From CBCOTE01 sp965112965 (GTDB lineage Bacteria; Desulfobacterota; Desulfovibrionia; Desulfovibrionales; Desulfovibrionaceae): 64,000 bases of DNA. The stretch spans positions 1 through 64,000 of the forward strand of contig CBCOTE010000007.1 of NCBI GenBank assembly GCA_965112965.1, written 5' to 3'. The notes beneath the pieces were generated by a model, which ran no database searches, was not told the origin of the DNA, and saw only the letters and a program-made list of their open reading frames with translations. Position numbers and translations under genes: made by a program. Shown here piece by piece: positions 37,803 through 46,172 of this stretch. Every line of letters starts with the position of its first letter. The first letter of the stretch is position 1.

Positions 37803-38852
37803 ATGACCGCCTATATAGTATCCATGGAACAGATACCCGATCTTCTGGAAGCCTGGGCCATAACTCGAGAAGTCCTGGTGCCTATCGCTGAACCGAATGG
37901 TTTTTTTGACTTTATTCCATGGAGTAAAGGCATCGAGATTGCCTGGGATTATGATCTCGCCTATAATACCCTCAAACGGTATTTTTTACCACCTCGAGAA
38001 ACCCTCTTACGCTTTAACCGCGCTATTTCACAAGCTGAGCCTATCTTTGAAAAAACGCCACGCCTATTGTTGGGTGTACATCCTTATGACTTGAAAGCCA
38101 TAAATCAGTTGGACCAGCTTATGAAATTAGGCTTCAAAGACTCCCACTATCTAAAACGACGAGAACAGACCTTAGTTTTTGCCATGGAGCCACTCAAGAT
38201 CGCGGATACCGCATTCTGGGCCAGCATGTATGCTAGCCAGGTAGACTTCGGATACGACCTTTATTGGACTAAGATTAGCCCTTCGACCTTCTACGTCAAG
38301 GTCGGTTCGCCTCAGGGCGAAGAATTGCTAATGGCCAGACAGCTCTTACCGATAGCCACTCTATCCGAACGCGAAGCTGTCCGACGAATACAGTTAAACA
38401 TCAGGACCAAAGCCTTTAAACGCAGTTTAAAATTTCCATGGGAGCAAATCCCAAAACTTCTCGAACGCAGCTGGGACAACTCACTATGGCGTCACCGCTC
38501 CAAACACTGCCTATCTTGCGGTTCTTGTGTCACAGTCTGCCCCACTTGCTATTGTTTCGAAGTGCGTGACGAGATCGATCTAGACCTGCAAAGCGGAAAA
38601 CGCTACCGCGAATGGCACGGATGCATGTTGCCCACCTTCCAGCTCGTAGCCGGTGACCATAGCTTTCAGCCTCTACCTATGGATCGCTATCGTCACCGTT
38701 ACTTCCGTAAGGGCAAGTACATATATGACAAGATTGGCGAACTCGGCTGCGTAGGCTGCGGCCGTTGTGTGCGCGCCTGCACCGCCAATATCGCTAATCC
38801 TATGGAAGTATTTAATGAGCTCTGGGAGGTCTCACAATATGAGCCTAAATAA
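37803..38852 (+). CDS. hydB: [NiFe] sulfhydrogenase beta subunit (electron-transfer Fe-S protein)
   Basis: This encodes a 349-residue subunit related to Pyrococcus HydB and AsrA. Two [4Fe-4S] motifs are visible: Cys236-x2-Cys239-x2-Cys242-x3-Cys246 (CLSCGSCVTVCPTC) and Cys316-x2-Cys319-x2-Cys322-x3-Cys326 (CVGCGRCVRAC). The N-terminal part (RLLLGVHPYDLKAINQLD) is typical of the family. It passes electrons between the small subunit and the FAD subunit. The ATG at 37803 has AAGGAGG upstream. It is the first of four genes in the order beta-gamma-delta-alpha, as in Pyrococcus sulfhydrogenase. The next gene overlaps by 14 nt. Confidence 0.9.
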   Translation: MTAYIVSMEQIPDLLEAWAITREVLVPIAEPNGFFDFIPWSKGIEIAWDYDLAYNTLKRYFLPPRETLLRFNRAISQAEPIFEKTPRLLLGVHPYDLKAINQLDQLMKLGFKDSHYLKRREQTLVFAMEPLKIADTAFWASMYASQVDFGYDLYWTKISPSTFYVKVGSPQGEELLMARQLLPIATLSEREAVRRIQLNIRTKAFKRSLKFPWEQIPKLLERSWDNSLWRHRSKHCLSCGSCVTVCPTCYCFEVRDEIDLDLQSGKRYREWHGCMLPTFQLVAGDHSFQPLPMDRYRHRYFRKGKYIYDKIGELGCVGCGRCVRACTANIANPMEVFNELWEVSQYEPK

Positions 38853-39678
38853 TTTTTCTCCGTATATCCCTCGGCCAGCCACTATCATCAAGAAAGAACA
38901 ACTTTCAGGGCTAGTTACCTTCTTCGAGTTCGAGTTAGACAACGGCCAGCCCATAATCCACAAACCAGGCCAGTTTATTATGCTCTCGATATATGGCATT
39001 GGGGAGGCCCCTTTTTCCATCTCTAGCGCCCCGCTATCCGACGAAGGACAAAGCCACTTCGAACTAGCCATTCGTAAGATTGGTACTGTGACCAATGCTA
39101 TTTTTAATCTAGAACCTGGGCAGAAAGTTGGCATACGCGGCCCTTACGGCAGCCATTTTCCTATACGAGAATTCATGGGCAAGGATACGATATTAGTGGC
39201 TGGTGGTCTTGGATATATTCCCTTGCGCAGTCTACTATACTATCAGTTGCACCATCGCTGCGATTTCGGTCGCATTACCGTGCTCGTGGGCACACGTAAC
39301 CCCCATGAGCGTATCTTCGTGGAACAATTAGATGAACTCCACCAACGCAACGATGTGAAAGTCATGGAGACCGTGGACGTACCAAATGCCTCCTGGAATG
39401 GGAATGTAGGCGTCATCACTGCACTACTGCCTAAGATAGAGATCTCTCCAGCCGAAACTTACGTAGCCATGGTGGGCCCGCCGATTATGTACAAATTTGT
39501 CATTAAAGCCTGCCAGGACCAAGGTATTCTCTCCAGTAATATTTATGTCTCCTTAGAGCGTAAGATGAAATGCGGGGTAGGCAAGTGTGGCCATTGTCAA
39601 ATTAACGGCATCAACGCGTGCATCGAAGGCCCAGTATTCCTCTACAATAATATCAAGACCCTGCACGAGGCTCTGTAA
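38839..39678 (+). CDS. hydG: [NiFe] sulfhydrogenase gamma subunit (FAD/NAD(P)-binding)
   Basis: This encodes a 279-residue ferredoxin-NADP reductase-like flavoprotein related to Pyrococcus HydG and AsrB (not the [FeFe]-hydrogenase maturase of the same name). The FAD motif is APFSISSAP, the phosphate loop is GIRGPYGSHFP, and the NAD(P) site begins ILVAGGLGYIPLRSLL. The C-terminal CGVGKCGHCQINGINACIEGP holds cysteines for a [2Fe-2S] cluster. It links the hydrogenase to the pyridine nucleotide pool. The ATG at 38839 overlaps the beta gene and has GGGAGG 9 nt upstream. Confidence 0.92.
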   Translation: MSLNNFSPYIPRPATIIKKEQLSGLVTFFEFELDNGQPIIHKPGQFIMLSIYGIGEAPFSISSAPLSDEGQSHFELAIRKIGTVTNAIFNLEPGQKVGIRGPYGSHFPIREFMGKDTILVAGGLGYIPLRSLLYYQLHHRCDFGRITVLVGTRNPHERIFVEQLDELHQRNDVKVMETVDVPNASWNGNVGVITALLPKIEISPAETYVAMVGPPIMYKFVIKACQDQGILSSNIYVSLERKMKCGVGKCGHCQINGINACIEGPVFLYNNIKTLHEAL

Positions 39679-39694
39679 CGAGCGAGGAAACAAT

Positions 39695-40441
39695 ATGGCT
39701 GCCAAACCAAGAATTGCCTTCTTCGACTTCGCCGGCTGTGAAGGCGATCAGTTACAAATCGCCAACCTGGAGGAAGCAATTTTCGACTTATTCTCCCACG
39801 TAATAGTCGTAGCTTTCCGCGAAGTCATGACCGGCGATACCCCACCATACGACATCGCATTCGTCGAAGGCTCTATCACCCGTGCCTCGGATGAAACACG
39901 GCTCAAGGAGATCCGTCGGCAGTCCAAGCTACTGGTAGCCCTAGGTGCCTGCGCCACTATCGGTGGTATTAACTGTTTAAAAAACTTTCAGAACGAAGCG
40001 ATCTATCGTGGGGTAGTCTATGATGATACCGCGCACTGGTATCCTACCTATGCAGCCCGACCAATCACTGCTGTAGTCCCAGTGGACATTGAAATCCACG
40101 GCTGCCCCATCGACCAGTCCGAATTCGTACGAATTACTAAAGAACTGCTTCTGGGCAAGACCCCCTATATACCTCGTCATCCAGTGTGCATAGAGTGCAA
40201 GCAGGTCGGAAATATCTGCCGTTACGATCTGGGTCAGCCGTGTCTTGGCATAATAACCCGAGCCGGCTGTGGCGCCTGTTGTGTTAGTGAAGGCGCTTTG
40301 TGTTGGGGATGCCGTGGCCTAGTACCTTGGGCCAACATTGACGCTGCGCGATATGTCATGGAAGAGCGCGCCGGTATACCACATAGTGACGTCCAGGATT
40401 TAATGCGCTTTTTCTTGGGCTACACCCGCGTCCCGCTTTAA
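39695..40441 (+). CDS. hydD: [NiFe] sulfhydrogenase delta (small) subunit
   Basis: This encodes a 248-residue small subunit of the NADH:ubiquinone oxidoreductase 20 kDa/hydrogenase small-subunit family. Ligands of the proximal [4Fe-4S] cluster are in FDFAGCEGDQLQ, ALGACATIGG and IEIHGCPIDQSEF. A C-terminal cysteine-rich part (CIECKQVGNIC, then RAGCGACCVSEGALCWGCRG) can bind more clusters. There is no Tat signal, so the enzyme is cytoplasmic, in line with group 3. The ATG at 39695 lies 16 nt after the gamma gene with GCGAGG in front. Confidence 0.92.
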   Translation: MAAKPRIAFFDFAGCEGDQLQIANLEEAIFDLFSHVIVVAFREVMTGDTPPYDIAFVEGSITRASDETRLKEIRRQSKLLVALGACATIGGINCLKNFQNEAIYRGVVYDDTAHWYPTYAARPITAVVPVDIEIHGCPIDQSEFVRITKELLLGKTPYIPRHPVCIECKQVGNICRYDLGQPCLGIITRAGCGACCVSEGALCWGCRGLVPWANIDAARYVMEERAGIPHSDVQDLMRFFLGYTRVPL

Positions 40442-40486
40442 ATTTAGTCTAGATTGTCACCGACACTGAACGCAAGGATAGTCTGT

Positions 40487-41929
40487 ATGAACACAAAAAA
40501 AAAGAAAGTGGCCAAAGAATCCCAAATTGAGCTTGTTGCTGTGGACCACAAGCCTGTGGCTGACCTAGCTAGTGTAACAGCATCGTCCCAGGCCGGCCCA
40601 AAAAACATCCATGTGCATCACATTACGCGCGTAGAAGGGCACGGCAATGTAGTGGTGGAAATTGATGAGCACGGCACGGTTAGCACCTGCCGTTGGGAAA
40701 TATCTGAAGCACCACGCTTCTTCGAGGCTATGCTACTCGGTCGCTCCCATATGGATGTACATCAAATTGTCTCGCGTATTTGTGGTATCTGCTCAATCGG
40801 CCACCAGCTATCCTCTCTACAGGCTACTGAAGGGGCCATGGAAATCAAGGTCTCGGAACAGACCGTCCGCTTACGTAAGTTGGCCTTACACGCTGAAAAC
40901 ATGCAGAGCCATCTGCTCCATTTGGGCTATCTCGTCCTGCCGGATTTCTTGGGTGTACCATCGGTCCTCGCCTTGGTTAATACTCACCCAGCCCAGATTA
41001 AGAACCTGGTGAGTTTACACCGACTGGCCAACAATTTTTCTAAAATTATTTGTGGCCGTACAACGCACCCACAGCGACTTATACCCGGTGGCATGAGCAA
41101 GCTCCCCATGGCTGCTGAACTTAAGACCCTCAGACAGAGCCTTCACGACTCTATCCCTAACTTAACTTTGGTATCTGAGCTCTTCGCAGCACTTAAAGAA
41201 AAACTTCCAGATTTTAACCGAAAAACTGAGTATATAGCACTAGTCTCTACAGCCGAATATCCATTTTATTGGGGCGAAATTGGATCCAGCATGGATACAC
41301 GTAAACCTACCAGCTTCTACAAGGACATGACTCGGGAGTATTGCGTTTCCCAGTCCACAGCAAAATGGACTCGCAATTCCGGTGAATCCTTCATGGTCGG
41401 AGCCCTGGCGCGTTTTAATCTCAACGCCCAATGGCTTCACCATTCGGCCCAGAAAATCGCCCAGGCCGTAGGTCTCCAGGCCCCCTGCTATAATCCTTAC
41501 TACAACAACTTAGCACAACTCGTAGAGGTGTTTCATTCGGTAGAAGATTCAATTCTGCTCATTGACATATTATTGGACTGTGGACTCAAAGCAGAACCCA
41601 CGCCTTACGTCATCACTCAAGCTGGTAAAGGTGTGGGCGCGGTAGAAGTTCCTCGTGGCATCCTCTATCATGCCTACGAGTACGATAAAAATGGTCGCAT
41701 AGTACATGCCGACTGCGTTATTCCCACAAACCAAAATCATGCTAATATTCAAAATGATCTCAATGCCCTAGTACCTCTCATTAAAGATCGCAGCGAAGCC
41801 GAGATTGAGCTCATCACTAGTATGCTTGTACGTGCTTATGATCCATGTATCTCCTGTTCTACCCATGTCATCGATCTAACTAGAGATACGGATGGCAACA
41901 GGGGCGTGCGTTTCGTACGTAAAGGCTAG
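40487..41929 (+). CDS. hydA: [NiFe] sulfhydrogenase alpha (large, catalytic) subunit
   Basis: This encodes a 480-residue group 3b-like large subunit that carries the NiFe site. The L1 motif is RICGICSIGH (Cys99, Cys102, His106) and the L2 motif is DPCISCSTH (Cys454, Cys457), so all four nickel-binding cysteines are present. A 20-residue tail follows the L2 histidine and would be removed by a maturation protease. The first 45 residues are Lys- and Ala-rich and longer than in most relatives. The predicted role is H2 oxidation or evolution coupled to NAD(P). No hyp maturation genes lie in this window, so they must be elsewhere. The ATG at 40487 has AAGGA upstream. Confidence 0.94.
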   Translation: MNTKKKKVAKESQIELVAVDHKPVADLASVTASSQAGPKNIHVHHITRVEGHGNVVVEIDEHGTVSTCRWEISEAPRFFEAMLLGRSHMDVHQIVSRICGICSIGHQLSSLQATEGAMEIKVSEQTVRLRKLALHAENMQSHLLHLGYLVLPDFLGVPSVLALVNTHPAQIKNLVSLHRLANNFSKIICGRTTHPQRLIPGGMSKLPMAAELKTLRQSLHDSIPNLTLVSELFAALKEKLPDFNRKTEYIALVSTAEYPFYWGEIGSSMDTRKPTSFYKDMTREYCVSQSTAKWTRNSGESFMVGALARFNLNAQWLHHSAQKIAQAVGLQAPCYNPYYNNLAQLVEVFHSVEDSILLIDILLDCGLKAEPTPYVITQAGKGVGAVEVPRGILYHAYEYDKNGRIVHADCVIPTNQNHANIQNDLNALVPLIKDRSEAEIELITSMLVRAYDPCISCSTHVIDLTRDTDGNRGVRFVRKG

Positions 41930-42265
41930 CAGGACTGAAATATTGATCACGTTGTTAATACAACTACCCCGACTGGCGACTGATGTAAGTTTTTTTTAGA
42001 CATTACTCTAGCGTACCGTAGTACTCATAACACCATATGTTTAGAAATTATCAGGATAAAACAGTCAGAGCTGTCGCAACGCGAATATAATACGAAGATG
42101 ATATGCCTTTATTTATCTTGGCCATAGCAATGCGAACACACTACGCAAGATTAAGGATGACAATAACAGTATCGTCAACAAAAAAATAATTCATATATTG
42201 TTTATATCAACCAAACCTTTAGTATATTATTAAAAATTTTGATATTATTCGCCTAAACTATAAGT
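41930..42265. other. gap between hydrogenase operon and NlpC/P60 gene
   Basis: The stretch is AT-rich and has no reading frame worth reporting. A T-run near 41990 might mark the end of the hydrogenase transcript, but I do not see a convincing stem in front of it. Confidence 0.4.
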
Positions 42266-42841
42266 ATGGTCAGTCTACGTCATCTCGTCTTGTATCACTG
42301 TACCCAAATAAACTCTCAGCTCCTTCTTCATTTGCTGGTCTTTACGTTATTGCTCTTATCGACTAGCGGCTGCGCCTTGATAGGTCCAAATCCGATCGAT
42401 AAATACAACTATAACAGCCGCAGAAGCATGGAGCCAGACTCCGTAGGAATCAGGCGTATAGTACAGGTGGCTAAACGCTATGTAGGTGTTCCATATCAAG
42501 CCGGAGGAGAGAGCACTCAAGGCATTGACTGCTCGGGCTTGACTCGAGTTGTATATAGGGAAGCTCTAGGTCTAGAGTTGCCGCACAAAAGCAGTGAACA
42601 AGCCAGTCGAGGCACAGGGATACGCCGCAGTGAGCTTTGCCCAGGCGACCTTATATTCTTCGGAAATAAGGGCTGGTTTGGTGGTAAGGACATAAACCAC
42701 GTTGGTATCTATCTAGGTAATAACTATATCGTCCATGCCTCTCATTCAAATGGAGTGACCGTGGCATCCCTCTCTCAAGACTATCTAGCAAAACATTACC
42801 GCACAGCCCGACGACTTTTCGGCCGTCGTTACGCACACTAA
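42266..42841 (+). CDS. NlpC/P60-family lipoprotein, peptidoglycan endopeptidase
   Basis: This encodes a 191-residue cell-wall hydrolase that cleaves D-Glu-diaminopimelate type bonds in peptidoglycan stem peptides. A lipoprotein signal peptide ends in the lipobox LSTSGC with Cys36. The NlpC/P60 domain has Cys89 in QGIDCSGLTRVVYREALG, His145 in DINHVGIYLGN and a third site residue, His157, in YIVHASHSNGV. The general layout matches E. coli Spr/MepS and NlpC. The protein is predicted to sit in the outer membrane facing the periplasm. No ribosome binding site is clear. Confidence 0.93.
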   Translation: MVSLRHLVLYHCTQINSQLLLHLLVFTLLLLSTSGCALIGPNPIDKYNYNSRRSMEPDSVGIRRIVQVAKRYVGVPYQAGGESTQGIDCSGLTRVVYREALGLELPHKSSEQASRGTGIRRSELCPGDLIFFGNKGWFGGKDINHVGIYLGNNYIVHASHSNGVTVASLSQDYLAKHYRTARRLFGRRYAH

Positions 42842-43296
42842 CTGACCTACTGAACAAGTGCTACAGTTCTTATCGCATAAAAGGGCACTAATTTACAAAA
42901 AAACTACAACGATGAAGCTGTGAACTTGACCATTAGTTATATAGTCTAGTCGACTACCGCTGCTCCGTTTTAGCCATTAAGCATTATACGACTTAATGAT
43001 AGTGATTGCTTAAAACATACCTTTAAATAAAAAATGCAAATCCTAGATCATCTACACAGCACTACATTATCGAGCAGCTGTGAAGGCCTGAATAATAAAG
43101 TTTATTTGCCCTCTTATAGATTAATCTTAAGTTTGTAAATGAACGGCCCCAAACTGTGATAAGGAGCAAAAAAACAAACTATTCTTATGTTCGACTACCT
43201 CTTGAGAACAGTGACGCCGTCCTATAGTAATACGAAGGCGGTATATTTCCTGTTTGTTATGAATACTTACTCAGCGCTGTTTTTAAATGATATGAA
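42842..43296. other. gap between NlpC/P60 gene and tRNA-Leu
   Basis: No gene is supported. The composition is AT-rich with stops in all frames. Confidence 0.4.
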
Positions 43297-43383
43297 TGGT
43301 GCCGAAGGGGGGACTCGAACCCCCATGAGCAGTTGCCCACTACCCCCTCAAGATAGCGTGTCTACCGGTTTCACCACTTCGGC
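43297..43383 (-). tRNA. tRNA-Leu (anticodon GAG)
   Basis: An 87-nt class II tRNA is complete on the minus strand. The acceptor stem is GCCGAAG/CTTCGGC, the anticodon loop TTGAGGG, the variable arm is long (TGGGCAACTGCTCA), and the T loop is TTCGAGT. The discriminator is A and CCA is encoded. It reads CUC and CUU codons. It lies 106 nt downstream of secG on the same strand; secG followed by tRNA-Leu(GAG) is an arrangement also seen in E. coli. Confidence 0.96.
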
Positions 43384-43489
43384 CAAATATATAACGTGTT
43401 ATGATGCTCCTGTCATATCTATTGTCATTATCAGTCATAATATCTATCAAAGGATATGCCAACCATGACGGCACTTTCACCTTGTGAAC

Positions 43490-43867
43490 CTAGAACTTCT
43501 TTTCTGTTTGGATTGGAACTGAGTCCGGGTCAGTCGGAGATGCAGGAACTACCGATGCCTCAATCTCTACGGCCGGAATATCTAACTTATTTATAACCGG
43601 ATAAACAATAGGTGCATCCATAATGCTCGATTCGCGGATCATCTTGGATTTGTTGAGATAATTATACCCTAACGATGTGATAAAAAAAATCGCTGCCGCA
43701 ATGGAAGTCGCCCGGACCAAAAGTCTGCTAGCACCTCCGGCACCAAAGAACGAGTTGGACCCACCACCGAAGATTACTCCCATTCCTTCCTTACCCGACT
43801 GGAGTAACACCAGCCCGATCAAGGCAAAACAGACAATGATATGTAACACAAGCACATAATTTGGCAA
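43490..43867 (-). CDS. secG: SecG preprotein translocase subunit
   Basis: This encodes about 125 residues: two membrane helices (VLVLHIIVCFALIGLVLL and ATSIAAAIFFITSLGYN) joined by the conserved cytoplasmic loop LQSGKEGMGVIFGGGSNSFF and GAGGASRLL. A variable Pro/Val-rich tail follows. SecG assists SecYE-mediated protein export. The start is set at a TTG at 43867 because GAAGGAG lies 8 nt upstream of it; an ATG at 43894 would place that site inside the gene. It lies downstream of tpiA, a common bacterial arrangement. Confidence 0.9.
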   Translation of the reverse strand: MPNYVLVLHIIVCFALIGLVLLQSGKEGMGVIFGGGSNSFFGAGGASRLLVRATSIAAAIFFITSLGYNYLNKSKMIRESSIMDAPIVYPVINKLDIPAVEIEASVVPASPTDPDSVPIQTEKKF

Positions 43868-43948
43868 GTTTTTTTCTCCTTCAGCTGGTATCATATTTTC
43901 TTACGACACTGGTAGCCATAAAAAAATAGGTCGGCGCGTGCATGAATC

Positions 43949-44701
43949 TTAAGTTAAAACAATACGACTAAAATTTTCAATCTGTAACGAAGCTCCCCCT
44001 ACCAAAACGCCATCGACGTTGTCAAGCATTATGATTTCATTGCAATTATCTTGATTAACAGAACCGCCGTAAAGGATGCGAATGTCTATTCCTGTGTCCG
44101 AAAATAAACCGGTCAACAGCCGACGTATTGTAGCATGAGCTTCTAAAATTTCTTCAGATCCGGCTACTTTACCTGTACCAATGGCCCATACTGGCTCGTA
44201 GGCAACGACTAGAGCTTCGGGTGAGATATCTTTGGGCACGTTAGCCAGGCTTGTAACTAGCTGTCGCGTCAGCACGACCTCTAGTTGACCAGACTCACGT
44301 TCTTTAATCTTCTCCCCAATGCACAGAACAATATTGAGCCCATGCTCTAATCCGAAGGCGGTTTTACGGCCCACAAATTCATCAGATTCGCCGATAATAT
44401 AACGCCGCTCAGAGTGACCAGTGAGTCCGTAGACGCAGCCAGCGGCTAAGAGCATACCCGGAGCAATTTCACCTGTGAAGGCACCTTCTTTGGCCGGAAA
44501 AAAATTTTGACCGCCCACAGTGATATCTGGATGACCGGCTAAGGCCTCTACTGTAGCGGCTAAAGCTGTAAAAGGTGGAAAGATGAGCACCTCACGATCT
44601 TCAGACAAGTCGGCTAACCGCTCAACCAGCTCTAAGGCCATTGTCATAGCCTCGGTCGCGGTTTTATACATCTTCCAGTTAGCGGCCATCAGCTTCTTCA
44701 T
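43949..44701 (-). CDS. tpiA: triosephosphate isomerase
   Basis: This encodes a 250-residue TIM-barrel enzyme interconverting dihydroxyacetone phosphate and glyceraldehyde 3-phosphate. The active-site residues are Lys10 in AANWKMYKT, His96 in LTGHSERR and Glu169 in AYEPVWAIGTGK. The phosphate-binding ILYGGSVN and GVLVGGASL loops are intact. The frame is open upstream to 44725, but the ATG at 44701 begins at the conserved N-terminus and has AAGGAAA in front. It is followed by secG. Confidence 0.96.
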   Translation of the reverse strand: MKKLMAANWKMYKTATEAMTMALELVERLADLSEDREVLIFPPFTALAATVEALAGHPDITVGGQNFFPAKEGAFTGEIAPGMLLAAGCVYGLTGHSERRYIIGESDEFVGRKTAFGLEHGLNIVLCIGEKIKERESGQLEVVLTRQLVTSLANVPKDISPEALVVAYEPVWAIGTGKVAGSEEILEAHATIRRLLTGLFSDTGIDIRILYGGSVNQDNCNEIIMLDNVDGVLVGGASLQIENFSRIVLT

Positions 44702-44777
44702 GGATATTTTCCTTAGATTATACAATATGTGGACTATTCCAGCGCCGACGTATGAAAAATCAGATAACTGTATCTTA

Positions 44778-45254
44778 TTAATCCGTGAGTAACATAGCTA
44801 AAATTAATGCATCATCTCCATTGTCCTGATAATATCCTTTACGTAAGCTGACTTGAGTGAAACCAAAGCGGGCGTATAAAGTCCGAGCGGCCACATTACT
44901 TGACTGTACCTCAAGGATCACTCGCTGAATACCCATTTTACGACCAATTCTCAAAACGAGCCTCAGAAGCCGTCGACCTAGACCTTGTTGTCTATACTCT
45001 GGCCGGACTGCAATATTAAGGATTTCCATTTCCTCATACATATGGTAATAAGAAATATAAGCTAGAAGCCTGCTGATGTCCTTAAGGCCAAAGACATAGA
45101 ACATCTGTTGTTCTAAGGCCAACCAAAGCTGCTCTTTGCCCCAAGGATAGGCGAAGCACTGCCGTTCTAGGGCCAGAAGTTCAGGCAGGTCACTTATATT
45201 CAAGCGAACTATCTTGGCCTGGTTGGCCTGATTGACAGCAATGGATATGAGCAT
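44778..45254 (-). CDS. rimI: ribosomal protein S18 alanine N-acetyltransferase (RimI)
   Basis: This encodes a 158-residue GNAT acetyltransferase. The acetyl-CoA loop is IAVRPEYRQQGLGRRLL, and LEVQSSNVAARTLYARFGF with YYQDNGDDALILAM are typical of RimI, which acetylates the N-terminal alanine of S18. The upstream AAGGAGG sits directly against the first ATG (45254), which is too close for a normal start. No better ATG, GTG or TTG is placed in front of the domain, so the start remains uncertain. It lies upstream of tpiA on the same strand. Confidence 0.9.
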   Translation of the reverse strand: MLISIAVNQANQAKIVRLNISDLPELLALERQCFAYPWGKEQLWLALEQQMFYVFGLKDISRLLAYISYYHMYEEMEILNIAVRPEYRQQGLGRRLLRLVLRIGRKMGIQRVILEVQSSNVAARTLYARFGFTQVSLRKGYYQDNGDDALILAMLLTD

Positions 45255-45334
45255 CCTCCTTACCGGCCTAAGACGTCAAAAAAAATGACCGATAACCTTG
45301 TCATTCGTTGCCATAATAAAAATATTCTACGCCA

Positions 45335-45910
45335 ATGTCCACACACTACTCACCCTTAAATAAGTTGACCCCACTGGAGGAGCTCGTAGACATCGTGGAT
45401 GTCTGTAACCGACCCCTAGCTGTCCTACCATTGATTTTAGTCCATCGCCAATCGTTATTGCATCGTTCGGTATTTGTGCTAATCTTCGACCACAGACAAC
45501 GGCTATTCCTACAAAAACGTAGCCAGAAAAAAACTTATTGCCCGGGTTGCTACGATCTATCGGCTACAGGCCATGTCCGCGCTGGCGAGGCTACTGAGGA
45601 GGCAGCCATGCGGGAACTCAAGGATAAGCTTGGACTCACAGCCAAACGACTCGTCTTGCGGAATGAAATCCCAGCCAGCCCAGCCACGAGATATGAGTTT
45701 GTCAGTTTCTTTTTTGCCGGTCAAGTGGCTGGCGTCCTAACATTTAATCCGAACGAGATCGAGGGTGGTATGTATGTTGATTTCATAGAATTAGCATATT
45801 TAACTATGCACTTCCGTGAACTACTTACCCCGACCTTGATCTATGCCTGGGAAAACGTAATGATTTTCTCACTGCAGCAAGTCACGGCCAATACCAACAT
45901 GACGGTTTAA
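45335..45910 (+). CDS. Nudix-family protein with altered Nudix box
   Basis: This encodes a 191-residue Nudix domain protein of the IDI/YfcD-like type (SVFVLIFDHRQRLFLQKRSQ, then CYDLSATGHVRAGEATEEAA). The Nudix box runs from Gly79 to Leu101: G-x5-E-x7-RE-L are present, but the EE pair that binds metal is replaced by Asp97-Lys98 (RELKDKLGL). The last glutamate is a key magnesium ligand, so catalysis may be weak, altered or lost. The gene is divergent from rimI with 80 nt between them. The substrate is unknown. Confidence 0.83.
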   Translation: MSTHYSPLNKLTPLEELVDIVDVCNRPLAVLPLILVHRQSLLHRSVFVLIFDHRQRLFLQKRSQKKTYCPGCYDLSATGHVRAGEATEEAAMRELKDKLGLTAKRLVLRNEIPASPATRYEFVSFFFAGQVAGVLTFNPNEIEGGMYVDFIELAYLTMHFRELLTPTLIYAWENVMIFSLQQVTANTNMTV

Positions 45911-46001
45911 AATTAAGGCCTCCCAGTCAACCGCTAGAGCACGGCTTCATACACTATAAGATATTCCTGCCTAGGATACCATTAGCCGCTAGACGGCATA
46001 G
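45911..46001. other. start of a long gap
   Basis: This short piece follows the Nudix gene and leads into a 1.5-kb gap without intact genes. Confidence 0.3.
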
Positions 46002-46172
46002 ATGATGTTTCTTCCAGTGTGTATCACCAGCTCCCTGTCTCCTCTATGGCTAGAGCTGGCTAGCTGTACGATGCTCTGGACCATAGAATACTACATCGTA
46101 GAAGGCCTCGAATATAACATTACGGCGGGACTAACGCCAAAAAAAGGCGATTTAGTATCTTTTTCATTCTAG
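46002..46172 (+). pseudogene. possible 56-residue coding remnant
   Basis: An ATG-ATG start opens a 57-codon frame that reads like protein (LSPLWLELASCTMLWTIEYY, then GLTPKKGDLVSF) and ends in TAG. There is no ribosome binding site and no recognised family. It is more likely a fragment of a lost gene than an active one. Confidence 0.25.

Noticed and set aside
43187..43468. 93-codon plus-strand open frame
   Set aside because: It is antisense to and spans tRNA-Leu(GAG); the protein-like part is the tRNA read backwards.
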